Assembly (NCBI GenBank): GCA_951394405.1
Contig: OX596340.1
Location: 2,232,001 to 2,296,000, forward strand
Direction of reading: 5' to 3'
Length of the DNA: 64,000 nt
Source of the DNA: Coprinellus micaceus
Lineage: Eukaryota > Basidiomycota > Agaricomycetes > Agaricales > Psathyrellaceae
Position 1 is the stretch's first letter. Every line of letters starts with the position of its first letter. The translations under genes were made by a program, and so were the position numbers. Positions 11,649 through 24,377 of the stretch are shown here, one piece after another. Under the pieces are notes generated by a model that saw only the letters and a list, made by a program, of their open reading frames with translations, made no database searches and had not been told where the DNA came from.

Positions 11649-14234
11649 ATGGATAACTCTGCTCCTCCTCTCATCTTCAAGCGCTCCGGCAAGAACAAGG
11701 CCCAGAGAACGCGCCAGACGACCCCAGATCAAGACCAGAAGAAGCATGCCGAGGTCAACAACGAATCGATGGAGGATTCTCCCAGTGCGTTGGCGGCCAA
11801 GTTGAAGAACAAGGCCAAGAAATCGAGGAACAAGTCACAGCTCAGTTTTGGGGGAACGGAGGAGGAGGAGGGAGATGGGGAGGTATTCCAGGTCAAGAAG
11901 TCGAAGTTGAGCAAGAAAATGGCTTCGGGAAAACTAGCTGCGTACGTGTAATCCTATTACTTTGAGAGAATGTGCTAAACATTGTCCAGGAACGTCCCAA
12001 TGAACTTGGACCAAGCAACCATTTCGCCAGCTACAGCGGGGCTGAAATACGATGCGGATTACCTCAACCAACTCAAAGCATCTACCCCAACCTCAAGACC
12101 TCCCCGAATACCTGAGGTCGACCCAATGGCCATGGACCTCGATGTCGCCACCCTTGAAGGTACACGCGTGTCATTCTTGCCAGGCTATTACTGAACTCTC
12201 CTCGTAGATGGTGTCGCCTCTTCCGAGGCCGTCATTCCATCTGAATCGTCGGTCAAAGCAGCGAAAGAGAAACGCGACAGGCTACGCAAGATGAAGGTAC
12301 CTGGGGAGGAAGATTTTATCTCCCTTTCGGTCACAAAGAGGGACGAATATGCTGGCCCTCACCCCGAAAGCCGACTGGTACGCGAAGAAGACGAACTGGG
12401 AGAAGGAGAGGACGAATTCGCTGAATATACCAGTGCACAAGACCGGATAGCCTTGGGCAAAAAATCGCGGAAGCTAGAGGCTAGCAAGCGCAGGACAGCT
12501 ATGGAAGAGATGATCAACGACGCGTAAGTGCAGTTCTTCTTCTATCACATTCGCCATTGACAACTTGCAGCGAAGAAGTAGACGAAGAGAGTATGGAATG
12601 GGAGCAAGAACAGTTGCGCAGAGGCGGACATACACCCTACGAGCCGTCAACATCTGCTAAACCCAAGGAAACGTACAAACCTGCAAAGATGCCTGCCCAC
12701 GCCGACGTCCCCACCCTCCAACCTGCGCTGAACCGGCTCGCGCAGCAGATAGCGCAGTTGACGGTTTCGCATGCGAGTAACAGCGCCGCGCTGCAGACCC
12801 TGGCACAGGAGCGACAGGATGTGGAACGGAGAGAAGTGGAGATGCGCGATTTGGTCATAAAAGCGGAAGACAAACGGGCGTGGTTCGGAGACTTCAAGGA
12901 ATGGCTGGAGAGTGTTGGGGGTTTCCTCGATGAGAAATATCCCATGCTGGAGAAGTTGGAAGATGACCATATAGCTCTTCTGCGTGAGCGCCTCGAACTG
13001 GTCTCCTCACGACGACGGGTAGACGACGACGACGATCTGAGTACAATCTACGCACATCTCTCAACCCCTGCTCCCGAGGCAGAAGAACCAGAGGAAATCG
13101 ACGAACTCGGCCGCATCGTTCCCAAGCCTGATTCCGCCGTTCTTCGCAAGGAGCGCCGTGCAACACGCGCCATCCGGCACGCCCATCGCGTCCAGAAACG
13201 CGCCTCACGGGGGCGTCCAGACAAACCAGAGGAAGGGTACTCGACCGACTCATCGTTGCCACCAGCTGATGCGTCAGACTACGCTGTAGCGGTCGCCGAC
13301 CTCAGTAGCAGGAAGAAGGAGGTGTTGAAAGACGTCAGGGCGGAAGAGTTTAGGAACCCCACAGGGGAGAGGTGGGCAGCCTGGAGGGAGCGGTATGGGG
13401 ATGTGTACAGGAATGCGTGGGGTGGCCTTGGGGTTGTGAGCGCTTGGGAGTTTTGGGTTAGGTTGGAGATTGTGGGTTGGGATTGCATCGAGGTACATAC
13501 ATGTTTCATTTGGGCTCAGCGTTAGACTAACATAACTTCTATCTTCTCAGGATCCCCGAAGCCTGGACAGTTTCAAATGGTACAAAAGCCTCTACGAATA
13601 TTCTAGGCCTGTCGTAGAAGGCGCCGATGAAGACGAGGAAAGGGAACTAGGCTCCGATGGAGACCTCGTCGCGTCGATGATATCGACCGCCATTATTCCT
13701 CGCGTATGCAAGCTCATCGAGGGTGGAGATCTGGACGTCTACTCCGAGGCACACATCAAAAGGGTGGTAGACCTCACAGAAGAAATTGAGGCTACGATGG
13801 AGGAAGGGAGCGGCAAGTTCCAGATGATCCTATCCGCTGTCCTCTCTCGCTTCAGACTAGCAGTAGAAGAAACCGAGACCCTTCTGGCAAAGTTCGAAGC
13901 ATCAAACGCAGCAGCGGCCCCATTCAACCCAGAAGCTATTCCCTCACGCAGGAGGTTCCTTTTTAGGCGAGTGAAGCTCCTCAAGAACCTGTGGCGATGG
14001 AGGCGGCATACCGGGGAGAAGTTTGGTGTGGATCAGCTCATTGCGAAGTTGGTGGAGAAGTGTTTCATTGGGGTGGCAGAAGGAGGCTGGGAAGTAGGGG
14101 GCAGGGATGCAGCACAAATGGTACGCGATTTCGATCGTCTTTTTGAGTTGGTACTGAAGAGAAGTGAACAGGTGGCGGCGACCCTACCCAGGGAGTTGGT
14201 ACCCGTGCAGATGAAGCGTCTGTTGAACATGTAA
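11649..14234 (+). CDS. GCFC-domain protein (PAXBP1/GCFC2-like)
   Basis: Five exons (introns 11942-11989, 12160-12207, 12524-12570, 13493-13550) give 794 residues. The N-terminus is basic and disordered (LIFKRSGKNKAQ), with acidic runs and the segment KMKVPGEEDFISL seen in this family. A long coiled coil lies around residues 300-410. The GCFC domain occupies the C-terminal half, including AWEFWVRLEI, DSFKWYKSLYEYS and IIPRVCKLIE. PAXBP1/GCFC2 proteins are nuclear and linked to the intron-lariat spliceosome and its disassembly. I start at 11649, the first in-frame ATG. The spliceosome role is inference from the family. Confidence 0.88.
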
Positions 14235-15123
14235 AGCCAATGTACCCCAATCCACCTATCACTGTATATCTACACTAGTGCGTGTTCGTGCACCGATCCT
14301 TCTCGTGCATAGTTGTCTCTCCTTCTTTTACCCTGGCCACCCCTTCGCTCCCCGAGGCATGGAGTCCGGTCTTTGACCGGTTCCCCGGTGATCGTCACAT
14401 TTGGATGGTCTCCTCCAGATTCCTCTCAATGCTTCACGATGATCACCGTTCACGTGCCTCGAAAATCGATATTGAAGCACTTAGACTGCCCACGGCTCGC
14501 CCATTACCAAGGCTCCGCCCTACTATGGGTGGCTCGTTCCGCTGTCAGACATTTCGTTTGCTGGTGATCCTGGTTGCTCCCAGCGAACTGTGCTATCCTT
14601 GGAACCATGCATTGACTGACGTTGCCTTGTACTTGCCCAGCTGTGCTCGGCACCACACAAACAGAGAGCCAAACCGCAGTGTTCGGAATTGCATCATAGC
14701 TGAGAAGCATTTTGGGGACGAACTCGTAACTCAGATACTGAACAATTGCCCATTCGTCTGTTGTCGTCACGCAGGCGCTTAAATTACTGATGATGGAGCT
14801 TGGAGACCGTCGTAGTCGCAACACCTTTTGCACAGCACTCCCCCAGCGTTCTATTAGGGTCGTTCATTAGCGCCCCAAGCTATGAAATGGACTCCAAAGT
14901 CATGCTTCTCCCTTCGATTCCCCAACCGGCTGACTGCTGTACAGTCTAGACCATGTATGATATCGCCTATCGCCGAGCCTCAAGGTTGTACAGCATGATA
15001 AAGGTGGGTCGCAAACCGGCGGCGTTTGCAGCCGCCCCTTCATTCTCTACCTGAGCAAGAGGTGCGCACACGGAACTCTCTCCCGTATCTCATTCGAGTT
15101 GCTCACCACGATCTTCTAGTGAA
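14235..15123. other. Intergenic region upstream of F-box gene 1
   Basis: No gene recognised. It contains a near copy of the recurrent motif (AGGCGCTTA at 14773) 343 bp before the F-box ATG. Confidence 0.5.
14773..14781 (+). promoter_or_regulatory. GGCGCTTA motif upstream of F-box gene 1
   Basis: AGGCGCTTA, extended as GGCGCTTAAATTACTGAT, in the same orientation as the gene. The copy at 21090 shares the extension with one mismatch. Confidence 0.45.
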
Positions 15124-17339
15124 ATGGGTCGAGTGATTCCCTCAGCGCACATGTCAGAACTCCCACCGGAGATTTGGGCGCACATTCTCCAAGGCGGACA
15201 CCACTCGTTCTGCTTCAATCGGGAGCGAATGAAGGATATATCTCTGGTATGCCGCCTCTTCAGAGACATCTGCCAGGCCGTTTTGTTCCAAAATCTATCC
15301 CTATCCCCCAACATCGGGGTTGACTACAAGAGTCATCAGTCGATAGGACCCCGCCCGCCCACGGGTCGAAGAGCATACCCCATACAAGTTGACGCGTGGG
15401 ACTGGGCGGCTTGGGAAGGGGATATGCATCGAACAATCATGTCAGAGCGCCGACTGGACACATTGGGAAATCATACTCTCTTAGCGAGCCATATCCGTAC
15501 CCTGACGCTCAGAGGGTACGCCCTTCGGTGGTACCGTTACCCCTCGAACCCATTTGAACGACCACCAGAGCGGCGCGTTCTCACCGGCACTGTGTTCGAC
15601 GAATTCCTGCGCCTCCGAAACACCCTTACACAACACCTCCACCACTTCACTCAGCTGCGCCGGTTGGAACTGTTCCAGTACCCCGTCGACCAGGAACTTC
15701 TCAAGGCAATCGAATCACACCCTACTTTGAATGACCTCACGCTTGATTTCTGCTGGTTCCCAGAGGAGCCCTCTCCCTTGACATCCATCACGTCCATGGC
15801 ATTTCGTCATGTCCCCACGGCACAGGGCCTGAATTCCTACTATGTCCCTGCAGTTGGCCCCTCCCCTTATCACAGTATCCCAGATCACCACATTGTAAGC
15901 GCGTACGAACTTATCTCCCCAGCCCACGTCGAACACCTTGACATTGCCCTCGGGGCATACGACAGCGATGTCCGGCGTTTCCTCAAACACTTTGCTGAGA
16001 GAATGGCGAAAGCAGAATTTCGCCGTTTGCAAAAGATGAACCTGCGGTCGACATCTTATCCAGTGGAAACCCCTGTCCTCTTACGCCAGCTGTTCAACTC
16101 CACACCGGTCCTTCGAGAGCTCCACATTTCTCAGTCATCTTGGCAGGACCTACATCTGGAGGGTAGCTTCCCCCGCCCATATCTACCCGAACTCGACACT
16201 CTTTCCTGTTCACTGCCTTGGGCGCGTTTCCTTGTACCCGGAAGGCCCGTCAAATATGTCAAGACGTGGCTACTGGGCGAAGACAACCACAAGACCTTCC
16301 TCGCTTCAACCATGTCTGAACTCGACGAGCTTCTCCGCCCACTCACTTTGTCCACATCCCCGATCACCACCCTGCACCTCCCCCCATATCCCCCGCTGGC
16401 GCCCGTCTGGCTGTTATTCCCGTATTTGAATGCCATGTTTCCGGCACTACATGACCTAAGAGCGACAGTGGCTGGTGAGCAGATGAGCCTTCGGCAAGCC
16501 TGGAGGTGTGGGAACCACAGGGCGGGGCTTCCCATTCCCTGCATTGACACAGCTGAACAGGCAGTAGAGCGCGGCCTGCTGGAGAAGTTGGCGGCGGACG
16601 TGCGGGATGAAGTCGAACGTGAGTTTTCAGGGGCCAAGAAAGTAGCCTTTCCGCCCATCGGGGAGCGCATCAAGGCCTTTCGAGGAACCACTCAAGACCC
16701 AGCATCAGAAGCGCAGCCCTCGGTCCCGCCGATCCAAACCCGCCGCCAAAATATGTTGGCTACGCGGCCGTCTGGATACCAGCATCGACGCAGTACGGCT
16801 AGCTCTTCGGGAACCAGTACATCCACGCAGGAGGACGTTGACATGCCTCACGGAGAGCAACGGCACCCCTTAGCGCCATTACAAGCTCATTTCGATGTGC
16901 TTGATACTGGCGGTCTTCCCCTCAAAAAGCCAGATAACCTCCTGGTGAGCCATATCCCAATTCCATACAAGTAGGGCGCCCAACATGATGACACACTTAC
17001 CAATAGGATGTCCTCTGTTTCTTCGCCCGTGGACACTACCCTCTCCCCCGTTCCCTGCAATCTCTTTCCCTAGGCAACTGTTTTGCGAGTGCAAAAACAG
17101 ATTCCTCACGGTGGTCACTGGCACAGATCCGGACCGTGAAGGACTACGAGTTGTGTCTGCGGACAGCGTTGACAGAAGTCTCTCAGCGACACACTGGGCT
17201 GTCTTCGTTCAGTTTCGCCAACGAGAGTGGATATGGGCTTGGTTCCTACAGCCGGCTTTACCTTCGGCGGGAGGAAGATTGGGCGTGGCATAAAGCCAAC
17301 CCTAACCTCCCCAAGTGGGAGCTGCTAGATCCACTCTAG
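15124..17339 (+). CDS. F-box protein, family member 1
   Basis: 717 residues in two exons; intron 16945-17006 (phase 0). The N-terminal F-box reads LPPEIWAHILQGG, with DISLVCRLFRDICQ as its second half. Irregular leucine-rich strands follow. Blocks shared with the other four copies are FQYPVDQELLKAIESHP, LDFCWFPEEP, LTSITSM, LVPGRPVKYVK, TTLHLPPYPPLAPVWLLFPY and RAFRGT-like sequence. The second exon begins DVLCFFARGHYPLPRSLQSL, the family's most conserved C-terminal block. F-box proteins bind Skp1 through the F-box and present substrates to an SCF ubiquitin ligase; the substrate here is unknown. It lies in tandem with member 2, pointing the same way. An alternative start at 15151 would shorten it by nine residues. 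Confidence 0.88.
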
Positions 17340-18346
17340 TAGTATAAGTATTCGGCGGAATATATGTCATCCTTTGGTCCCAAAATGTTTCTCGCCATCT
17401 CAGGGCCACTGCGAAGGGCCTTTCGTTGGGCTTTCCCCGAAAAATAGGGTAGGGACACCTGGGCGCCCACGGTGACCATCGGTGCACCGAACAGGCCCGG
17501 TGCAGAGCAACCTGGGGGGGCTGCGCCTTCTCTTCGAGCCCAGGCGCTTGCTGCAGTAGATATGCATGTACACCAGGGCGCGCGTATCGCATCGCGAGGT
17601 ACCGAGTCACCATCCGGAAGCCGAGAGACTTGCACCACGACTAAACAATTCTCCTGCGGAGGCGCGCGCCATACAGATGGCCCTAGCTCAAGTTGCGCTT
17701 CCCTATCGCTGCCCCACCCTGGGAAAACAAGGGTGCTGACCAGTGAGCTAGCACCGCGAGGCCCCGAGTCATGCTACCGTTACTAGATAGACAGGATGAG
17801 GTTCTGAGTAGAGGCGCAAAAGGCGAGCAGCGTGATTCCCCCGGTCTAACACGACCCTCGCTCAAAGCGCCGCAATCTAAACAACACAAAAGGCGAGTAA
17901 TTGAGGGCTTCGCTGTGGTGGGAGAGCAAGCCGTGAAGGAAGGAGAAAGAGAGCAGTGCCTACCTTTATATGAGCACTGGCGGGGTGATCAATGTCTCAG
18001 ATAACCCGGTCGTGAGGACGCGATCGTCTGCTCGTCCCGTGAGCGCGTCTCGATCGCCCAACTCAGCTCGCTGGCGAGGTAGTAGGCGTGGTGTCAACGA
18101 GGAACGTTGGGGTAACGTCTGGGGTAGTTCAGATGGTTCGGATCAAAGGTGTTGTCCAGTGGGAAACTTGGCCTTGAACCTGTCTCGTACTATTGGCAGA
18201 GCCACCTTTCCATCCAACCAACTCTTGCGAGGATACACTCACCATCTCGATCGACCGCCCGTTGGGCGGGCGCATTTCTTAACCTTCCCCCGATCCATCG
18301 TTCTTCAATTGTGCTACGCTTCAGACCGGATGTGGTGGCCAACGTT

Positions 18347-18355
18347 GGGCGCTTA
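18347..18355 (+). promoter_or_regulatory. GGGCGCTTA motif upstream of F-box gene 2
   Basis: Exact 9-mer 277 bp before the ATG, same orientation as the gene. Confidence 0.5.
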
Positions 18356-18486
18356 ACTGAAATGGGGTCTAGTCAGGTCTAATCCCTGTCGCACATCACT
18401 CTATCTCAGGTTCTTTGCTGCGGTCAGGCATTACGGCGACTTCTATTTGTCCGCCTGACCCCGGAGAGACCGGCCAGTACTGTGGG

Positions 18487-18494
18487 TATATATT
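18487..18494 (+). promoter_or_regulatory. TATA-like site of F-box gene 2
   Basis: TATATATT, 138 bp before the ATG and 130 bp after the GGGCGCTTA copy. Assigned by position and sequence only. Confidence 0.35.
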
Positions 18495-18631
18495 GGGTCG
18501 CGATGAGCGAAGATCCCACAGCTTCCTTCACTGCCCCATCCCTGATTCAAACTTACCCGTCACTGTACGTGTATTGAACCTCCATATTCTTGGGGTGGCT
18601 GCTGACCGGCTGCGATGCGCGCAGTTTAGTG

Positions 18632-20799
18632 ATGATCTCTGAGACCCACCCAGGATGTGTCGAGCTACCGCCCGAGCTCTGGCAACGTATCCTTCGTGGG
18701 GCCGAAACCGATTGGAAACAGATCAAAGCTCTGTCGCTCGTATCCCGGCTTTTCGCAGGCATCTGCCAAGTATTGCTTTTCCAAGAACTTTCAGCGAGCC
18801 CGAATGTGGGAGTCTCCTTCACAAATTACCGCTTTGGTCAACCTGGAGCACCCTGGCGTCCCCCTGGGGCAAAACCTTGGCCCGTACAAGAATGGGAATG
18901 GGAGGAATGGGAGAACAATATGCGCAAGTGCATTCTATCGGAAAGGAGGCTGACCTTGATTGGAAGCCATCGTTTATTGTGCAGCCAACCGCGAAAGCTG
19001 ACAATACATGGCTACGGGGGCCGACACGTCCGGGGCGGATACCCAGCCGACCCTTTCCAGCCCCCCTCGAAGAGGCAGATGCTTTCAAAGGCGATCTTCG
19101 ACGCGCTCAGTCAATTCCGACAGACGCTGTTAAAACAACTTCCAGCTCTCTCAAGTCTTCGCCGACTAGAGCTGTACAAATATCCGGTAGACGACAAGCT
19201 CCTGGCCGCGTTCGACTTGCATCCCTCTTTGACAGAGCTTCGGTTTAACTTCTGTTGGTTCCCAGAATCACCGGCTCCCCTCACCTCCATCACCTCTCTC
19301 TCCTTCGGTACGATTCCCGGCCACCATTTTCACCTGGTCTATTATATTCCAGGTCATGACCCATACAAGAACGTCCCCGACCACCACCTTGCGAGTGCCT
19401 TTGCTCTCATCTCCCCTCCCCACATCAAAGAGCTCGAGATCGATTTCGGAACCGACGGGAGTGCGATTGAGCCGGTCTTCGCACAGCTCTGTACCAGAAC
19501 ATTCGTTAAAGGCGATTTTCTGCGTCTGCACAGTCTATCATGGCGCTTTCGGACATCCGGGGGGGAATCGGTGTCGATCCCAACCGCCCTCGTCTTCCAG
19601 TTTCTCGGACGTACGCCAGCCCTTCGTAAGCTCAACGTTGGAGGAAATCCGCCTTCCCTACCACTCGTCAATCATCTACCACCACGTTCTATGCCTTTGC
19701 TCGAAACGCTGTCCTGCCCTCTTGAATGGGCCCGAGTTCTAGTCCCGGGTAGGCCCGTCAACGACATCCGAGTATACTTGCAAGGCGAGGCCAAAACGGC
19801 AACGTTCCTCACCCAGGGCGAAACCGAACTCGAAGATTTCTTGCACCCCCTCACGTTGTCCACCGTCCCGGTAACAACCCTCCACCTTCCTACATACCCT
19901 CCTGTGGGACCAGCGTCACTGTTCTTTCCCTACCTCACCGCCAGGTTCCCTGCTCTGCGCGATCTCAGGGTCGCGGTCGCGGAGGATAAGGTAGCGTCTC
20001 TTCCGATCCAATGGCGATGTGGGACAAGGTCGGGGCCACCAATGCCGTCTAACGACACAAGTGAGCAAATTGTGGAGGAGGAGCTACTGGATATGTTGCA
20101 AAGAGACATCCGAGTCGATGTGGAAAGGACCCTCGGGGGCATGAATTCAGGCCTCCCTCCTGTACTGGACCGTATTATGGCATTTAGAGGCATCGAGGAG
20201 GAGCCGACTACCAAGGGTGACGAGGGAGGCCCACTTCCAAACCGTCCCATTATCGTTCAACCAGGCAGTTGGTACACGCCTAGGTCGCCCAGCCCATCAA
20301 ACCCCCACGATCTACATGAAGCCGCTAAAGGAGATCCTCTCGCGCGCTTCAACAAGTATTTTGGCGAACCTGACGGTACTCCGTGTTCTAAGCCACAAAC
20401 CGATCTGGTGAGTTCGATCGCTCCAACTTGTCACTGTCACTGTTACAACTTATCGCATAATAACAGGACATCGTTTACTTCCTGGCCCGTGGCTATTACC
20501 CCCTCCCACGGTGCCTCAAGGCTTTGGCACTTTTCTCCTGCTTTGAGAAGACACCGCTCGGCCGCTACTCGCGCAGCGAGGCCCCTGTCGAAAAGTACCC
20601 ATACGATAAAGACAAGGAGGACTACGAGTTGTGTATGCAGAGCACCCTCGCCGAGATTGTTGCGCTCCTCCCGGAACTGTTTGACATGAGGTTCTCGGAT
20701 TCTATCAATCAGGGACAAGACACGTCGTATCGCAGGGGCCACAGCGAACGCGGGGCCTGGCTCCGCTCCTGTGGATACTTCGAGTTCGATGTCTTGTAG
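18632..20799 (+). CDS. F-box protein, family member 2
   Basis: 702 residues in two exons. The intron (20408-20466) sits exactly where member 1 has its own. F-box: VELPPELWQRILRGA with ALSLVSRLFAGICQ. Shared blocks include YKYPVDDKLLAAFDLHP, RFNFCWFPESPAPLTSIT, SPPHIKELEIDFG, LVPGRPVNDIRVY and TTLHLPTYPPVGPASLFFPY. The last exon opens DIVYFLARGYYPLPRCLKAL. The start is the first ATG in frame with the F-box; upstream codons in this frame lack an earlier ATG. A likely tandem duplicate of member 1, though diverged enough to be old. Expected role: substrate adaptor of an SCF ubiquitin ligase; target unknown. Confidence 0.88.
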
Positions 20800-21193
20800 G
20801 AACGGCGGCAGACCGGACCACTTGAAGGGTCTGAATGACCTCTCTAACACGTTCACACCGCTGACCATCGTACTTCATGTCCAGTAGATTTGTGGCCCTG
20901 CTGTCGCTCTTGCCAGCCTATGAATACCAATATGATGGCGGCCTGACCACAACCGCCTGAGGACTGGATTGGAGATTCATCACCCAGAGGAACAGTTCAA
21001 TACATCCCTCTGTATTGACCGTATCTGTCTCTTTAGCAACCCTTGCTTAGAATTTCGTATGTCTACCGTGCGCGGCAAAATCGCGGTACGGGCGCTTAAA
21101 TTATTGATTGGGCTACGCCGATTGTTGCGGACACCATAACTGCGCTGGAACTCAATTGTCGTGGCCTAGCCTGCATAATGTAGATTTCTCCCG
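20800..21193. other. Convergent intergenic region with a GGGCGCTTA site
   Basis: 3' flanks of F-box gene 2 (+) and severin (-). The only structure seen is the motif copy at 21090. Confidence 0.5.
21090..21098 (+). promoter_or_regulatory. GGGCGCTTA motif copy downstream of F-box gene 2
   Basis: GGGCGCTTA continuing AATTATTGAT, almost the same extension as the copy upstream of F-box gene 1. It has no gene downstream in its own orientation nearby, so it may be a leftover of a lost family copy. Confidence 0.4.
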
Positions 21194-22644
21194 CTACTGC
21201 GCCTCCCCAAGCGCCCCGAAGAACCCTTTAATTTCGCCACCTTCCTCCATCTTGATAATGGGTACACCCAACTTCCCGCGATGGCTCTCCCGCTCATCGT
21301 ACAGATACCGCTGGGCGACCTGGACAATCGATCGCCTTTCCTTCAAGCTCGCACGCTTGCCGATCCACACGTACACAGCGGGGTGCGTCTCGTCCTTGGA
21401 ATCGTCGAGCAGGAACGCGTCGTCCGATGATAGCAGGCTCCGAGAGGCTCCAGGAAGTTGTTGGAACGCGACCTGCCCAGACGCGTCAGAGAGCCGGAAG
21501 AGCTTGGTATCGCGTGGCTCGGGTGCCCCGTGAGGAATGAGGGTAGTTCCTTCTCCGAACGCAGAGAAGAACTTATGGGCTCCGGACGCGCCTTCGTCTG
21601 AGCTTACCATCAGGGAGGTGGCACAGACAAGAGCGAGGGAAGTTAACTCACCAAACACCGTGACCTCACATCCCTTCCTCTCACCCACCAAGCTCTGTGC
21701 AAACTCTGCTGCTTTGTACTTCTCCTGCCCAGCACTCTCCTTCGTATGTAACTGCCACACCTCTGTTCCCTTATCCAGCACATATGCGTCCCCTGCGACA
21801 AGACTCGCCGCAACAGGCGCGACCTCCCTTACAACGAGCGTGCTGGCGCGCGATCCGGGGAAGCGAGACAGGGTAACGCGGTACAGTTTGAGGATATCAA
21901 AAGGAGGAAGGTCAACGACATGGTGGAAGCCGGTGGATACGCCTCCCTTCAGTGAGGTAAACTGCGGGAAGTATGACAGGAATTGGGCCGACTCAAAGTT
22001 CTGCACTTCGCGGAATTGGACAGGCTTGCCGTTCAGATCTAAATAACCGGATAGATACATGAAATGGTTCGCGTGGGGAGGGAAACATTACTTACGGTCA
22101 TCGAGCTCAACAGTCTTATACGCGGCCGTGCCTGCCTCGTCGACGGTCGTGTTCTGGCCTAATAAGAAGTGTAAGTTGTACGAGTAACTGGTGGCTTCAG
22201 GAGAGGCTTTGTATGTCTATTTGCACCGTTGGAAGGGGTTGGAAATGAGAGGCTGGCAACTCACGTATAGGACTATATAAGAGTCCCCATCGTAGAAAGA
22301 GCCGTGCCTCTCTTCCGGCCACTCAACGATATGGAACTGTTTGACACGCCATATTTTCAGGCCTTCCTCTTGCCCTGCGCTCTCCCAAGCGGGCTCCTTG
22401 TCTCCAGCATGTTCTCGGACGTTCTTCTCAATCTAATCGCGAAAGGGAATATCAGCGGATGGCATGGTATGATGGAGGTCAGGAGCGAGGCGCGAACACG
22501 CTGCTCAGCAGCACTAATAGTTGAACAAGGGTCCCCTCGCTACCGAGTGCTGACGGTAAAGGAGCATGTACTCACGTCTGACCCTAGCAACGCAATGTTG
22601 GTGTCTTCGATGTTGTACACCGTCGGTTTCGTGAGGTAGGCCAT
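21194..22644 (-). CDS. Severin / gelsolin-family actin-binding protein
   Basis: Five exons (introns 22433-22575, 22217-22264, 22039-22095, 21598-21651) give 382 residues, close to the usual three-repeat severin/fragmin length. Repeat 1: GLKIWRVKQFHIVEWPEE, FYDGDSYIVLY, with TTVDEAGTAAYKTVELDD. Repeat 2: LYRVTLSR with GDAYVLDKGTEVWQLHT. Repeat 3: LFRLSDASG, DAFLLDD and VYVWIGKRAS. The acidic and glycine residues of calcium-binding gelsolin folds are recognisable. Such proteins sever, cap and nucleate actin filaments in a calcium-dependent way. The last intron is in frame and stop-free, so it can be mistaken for coding sequence; splicing it restores the repeat motif TVFDEGASGAHKFF. The thioesterase gene diverges from its 5' end. 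Confidence 0.9.
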
Positions 22645-23208
22645 GGTGGTCAACAAGATAGGGGCCAGGCTGTGCAGAATGATATCATTCCAAGTCTTCG
22701 TTCAGAATCACCGGGTCTTTCTGTGACTGCGATGAGGATTACCTCTACGGCTGTGTGTGCCCAATTCGATGATACCCCGCTTCCCTTGCCCTACACAAGG
22801 ACTTGGCAGAGGAGGCCATCTCCAACCGGCGTTGAGTCGGGCATACTATTTCGGGTATGCCCGACCCTCCTTCCTTTCCGGTCGAACGCTACTCGAAGCA
22901 CTGTTCGCAAGAAGGCGCGTTTCTGTGGCGGATTACCATGCTCTCACCCAAAGAAGTACGTTTCCTCGATCCGTATCACCCTGGCCCGCTCAACATAGGC
23001 TCAGGATAGCTCTCTACCGGCCAGGTTATCGCGGAGATGGGCGGGTGAGATGCATTGCCGGCGCGATGTGCTTCATCATCGTAATTCATGTGAAGTTCTG
23101 CCCGGCGTCTATGGGCTCCGGTGAAGGGGTACTTGAAGGACACAAGTCATCATTCCTGGATCGAATTTGTACCACGACCACCAACCCCGCGGACGGTCTT
23201 GAGCCACG
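22645..23208. other. Divergent promoter region, severin / thioesterase
   Basis: 564 bp between two divergent ATGs. No gene recognised and no repeat of the recurrent motif. Confidence 0.5.
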
Positions 23209-24377
23209 ATGGCGCCATATAACCAGGCCGTATCGACCGTGCACCCCGTTGCAGGCAACCCTTCTGACCATAGGAAGGTGTACGAAGGGACCTTGGATCC
23301 AACTTGGAACATCGGGAGGTGAGCGCTTAATCGCTCTCAATTACCACATCCCTTTGTTGAAGCCTAAACTGCCTAGCGTACCCTGCGGAGGTTATGCTCT
23401 GGCCCTGGTTCTCCAGGCTTGCATCCAATACCAAGCCTCCACTGCGCACATTGATCCTCTGCATATATCTGCGCACTTCCTGAGGCCGACAAACCCCAAG
23501 ATCCCCTTCAACGTCTACGTTCACACTCTGAAGACGGGAAAGGGCTTCTCCAACCTCGTTGCAGAGCTCTACCAAGAGGTAAGTCGCATCTCTAGGAGAA
23601 TAGCAACCTATTGGCGTCCTAACCGTCCTCCCCAAGGACGCCCTCCGTATCACATCTCACGCAATATTCGGCGCGAACGCCCCTTCCGAACCGCTCAACC
23701 TCACCCTCCAACCTCCATCCCCTTTTGCCCGTCGGCACCCCCTCCACACTCATCCCACCCACATAACACCCACCAAACAGCGTGGCTCTCTCTGGAGTTT
23801 CCACAACCACATCACCTGGGCCTACGATGCCACTATCACTGCGAAGAATAAGCTCGACCACCCCTCGCGGCAGGTTTCGAGCGCTTCTATAGGTGGCGAT
23901 GGCCTGGAGTGGGGCGGGTACCTCCAATTCGACATGCCCACGGAGAAGCTTGAGAATGCGTATATCCCATTCCTCGTGGACATGTTCCTCAACACCATCA
24001 ACCTACTCCCCGCGTCCGAACGCGGAGGTCTAAAAAGCGGATCGTCGTGGTTCCCCACCATGACCCTCGCCGTCGACTTCAAGTTCCCCATCTCCCTACT
24101 TGACCCGGCGAAGCACTCTCAGCGCACGGTAGGGTTGTATAGTCAAGGGAGGTTCATCAACCACCCCCAGGGTAGGCACGATGTGTACGTCGAGGTATGG
24201 ACTGCCCCAGCAAACGTTGGGGAGGTGAAGGAGGGCGGGGTGAGGGAGGGTTGGAGAGATGAACAAATTTGTCTGGCGCAGGCAACACAGATGGCGCTGA
24301 CTGTGCCGGTTGCGTGGAATATGAAGAATGGGCAGGACAAGGCGAAAGAGAGCGGGGAGGAGAAGTCTCGACTTTGA
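23209..24377 (+). CDS. Acyl-CoA thioesterase-like double-hotdog protein
   Basis: 350 residues in three exons (introns 23319-23376 and 23579-23636). The N-terminal hotdog has DHRKVYEGTLDPTWNIGSVP followed by CGGYALALVLQA, resembling the TesB-type start, and DPLHISAHFLRPT. The C-terminal hotdog has LPASERGG, WFPTMTLAVDFKF, a QRTVGLYSQGRFINHPQGRHD strand pair, and ends LAQATQMALTVP. This layout matches the TesB/4HBT_3 acyl-CoA thioesterase superfamily of fungi, which hydrolyse acyl-CoA to free acid and CoA. I cannot confirm the catalytic Asp by eye, and no C-terminal peroxisomal signal is evident (it ends KSRL; SRL resembles a PTS1 tripeptide, a weak hint of peroxisomal import). Confidence 0.78.

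Larger units (their letters stand above)
17340..18631. other. 1.3-kb intergenic region between F-box genes 1 and 2
   Basis: No gene recognised. It contains a GGGCGCTTA copy at 18347 and a TATA-like TATATATT at 18487. I looked for a tRNA in 17650-17770 and did not find a convincing one. Confidence 0.5.

Noticed and set aside
17650..17770. Possible tRNA between F-box genes 1 and 2
   Set aside because: One strand shows an A-box-like TAGCTCACTGG, but there is no B box (GGTTCGA) at the right distance and no acceptor stem.
22757..23851. 364-codon + strand open frame over the thioesterase gene
   Set aside because: It reads through both introns of the thioesterase gene in another frame; the spliced model restores family motifs and this frame does not.
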